The translations under genes were made by a program, and so were the position numbers. The notes below the pieces were generated by a model that saw nothing but the letters and a program-made list of their open reading frames with translations, ran no database searches and had not been told where the DNA came from. DNA of 6,090 nucleotides from Candidatus Omnitrophota bacterium (lineage in GTDB: Bacteria > Omnitrophota > Gorgyraeia > Gygaellales > Profunditerraquicolaceae), in NCBI GenBank assembly GCA_016867005.1, contig VGKM01000075.1, positions 1-6,090 on the forward strand, read 5' to 3'. Position 1 is the stretch's first letter, and the number at the start of each line of letters is the position of its first letter. Below, piece after piece: positions 5,111 through 6,090 of the stretch.

Positions 5111-6090
5111 AGAAAGAAAGCCGCTATTTATAGCTAATAAAGAACTTAACGAATTTGAAATAAGAACCGGCAAAACTATGCTCGACTCTAAACCGCGTAT
5201 GTTGATGGTGGTGTTGACCAATCGTTGCAATCTTGAATGCATAATGTGTACGCGGACAAGCAAGCAGGACGAGCGTACCCTACCTTTCGATTCTATAAAG
5301 CAGATAAAGGACCTCTTCCCCTATGTCGAGATGATTGATTGGCAGGGTGGGGAGGTTTTTTTGGTAGATTATTTCAAAGAGTTATTTTCAGAAGCGAGCA
5401 ATTATCCGCATATCAACCAGAGTATCGTTACTAATGGCCTGTTTATTAATGATTCATGGGGCAAGGAACTTAACCATGCGTTTAGGCTCAATCTTACTTA
5501 TTCAATTGATGCGGTAACCAAGCAAACGTATGAATATATCAGAAAAGGCGCACGATTTGAAATTTTAGTGTCTAGTCTAGAAAAAATAAAAGAGATTAAC
5601 GCGTCGCGGATAAATAACCCTATCCAACTTCATATTAACGCGGTAGTGATGCGCTCTAATTATAAAGAATTAGTATTTTTCCCCAGATTTTGTAAACAAT
5701 ATGGAATCTCACATTTGCGCTTTGACTTTTTAAGGTCGCAAACGGCACCACTGGAAGACATTATATTAAAAGGCGAAAACGAAGCTACGGCTTATTTACA
5801 ATACGCCATAGAAGAGATTAAAAAAGAGTGCCGCAAGATGGATATTTGGTTTGAGTGTACTTTCGCGTCGCTCCTTCCTGGGGTCAATGGTATGTGTGAA
5901 AATCTATTGCCTGTAGCAGAGGGGATAAACAGCGTTTCTACCCCACTTAAATGTAAGTTGCCGTGGAAAAAAATGTATATAGACGCAGCAGGTAATGGAA
6001 TAGTACGTCCCGATTGTCTTTGTGAACAAAACGCAGGGAATATTTTAGAAATGCCGCTTGAAGAAATTTGGAATAGTGCAGTAATGCAGG
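5100..6090 (+). CDS. Radical SAM/SPASM domain protein, paralogue of the preceding gene (3' partial)
   Basis: 330 residues are visible and the frame is open at the window end. ATG 5100 directly follows an in-frame TAG (5097-5099), and 42 residues precede the Cys motif, matching the 40 of gene 3, so the start is well fixed. The rSAM motif is CNLECIMC (Cys 43/47/50), then DWQGGEVF (GGE 83-85), VTNGL (110-114), and YSIDAVTKQTYEYIRKGARF (134-153), typical of SPASM-branch rSAM proteins. The tail begins with CX14GX5CXC (Cys 285, Gly 300, Cys 306/308) and GNILEMPLEEIWN (313-325), the same unusual spacing as gene 3. The last cysteines should lie just past the window, probably about 20-30 residues on. 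It is separated from gene 3 by 48 bases with no terminator. Substrate unknown; expected to be cytoplasmic. Confidence 0.93.
   Translation, partial: MNDRERKPLFIANKELNEFEIRTGKTMLDSKPRMLMVVLTNRCNLECIMCTRTSKQDERTLPFDSIKQIKDLFPYVEMIDWQGGEVFLVDYFKELFSEASNYPHINQSIVTNGLFINDSWGKELNHAFRLNLTYSIDAVTKQTYEYIRKGARFEILVSSLEKIKEINASRINNPIQLHINAVVMRSNYKELVFFPRFCKQYGISHLRFDFLRSQTAPLEDIILKGENEATAYLQYAIEEIKKECRKMDIWFECTFASLLPGVNGMCENLLPVAEGINSVSTPLKCKLPWKKMYIDAAGNGIVRPDCLCEQNAGNILEMPLEEIWNSAVMQ

Noticed and set aside
2..6090. Naming the genes after known rSAM enzymes such as bchE, pqqE, mftC or albA
   Set aside because: The similarity visible is to the superfamily and domain types only; no partner gene or substrate supports any named pathway.

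Overview
The window is a dense, single-strand run of radical S-adenosylmethionine (rSAM) enzymes. Four consecutive + strand genes fill nearly all 6,090 bases. The first is cut by the left edge and the last by the right edge. Six separate rSAM cores can be read, each with its own CX3CX2C iron-sulfur motif: three fused in one very large protein, then one in each of the three following genes. No RNA gene, insertion sequence, CRISPR array or clear terminator was seen, and the minus-strand open frames are shadows of these genes.

Layout: (1) 2-3169 is one uninterrupted frame encoding the tail of a cobalamin (B12)-binding domain, a B12-type rSAM core, one TPR-like repeat, a second rSAM core with a twitch/SPASM-like Cys region, a charged linker, and a third rSAM core with a SPASM-like tail. 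At least 1,055 residues are visible and the N-terminus is missing. (2) 3166-3990 overlaps gene 1 by 4 bases, starts with TTG, and is a stand-alone paralogue of the middle core of gene 1. (3) 4005-5051 and (4) 5100-6090+ are a second paralogous pair, of a different rSAM/SPASM subtype. The gaps (4-base overlap, 14 bases, 48 bases) suggest one transcript.

How they may work together: B12-rSAM enzymes often methylate or rearrange unactivated carbons, and rSAM proteins with SPASM or twitch domains often modify peptides or other small scaffolds through an auxiliary iron-sulfur cluster. A fused and clustered set suggests several C-H modifications on one substrate or substrate family. That substrate is not visible: no precursor peptide, glycosyltransferase, transporter or carrier-protein gene lies inside the window. 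The pathway is therefore unknown, and no gene symbol can be given responsibly.

Organism: the DNA is moderately AT-rich, uses many AGA/AGG arginine codons and the standard bacterial code, and encodes several oxygen-sensitive enzyme types. This fits an anaerobic bacterium, perhaps a little-studied lineage such as Omnitrophota or a deltaproteobacterium-like group. That placement is a guess from style, not from any marker gene.
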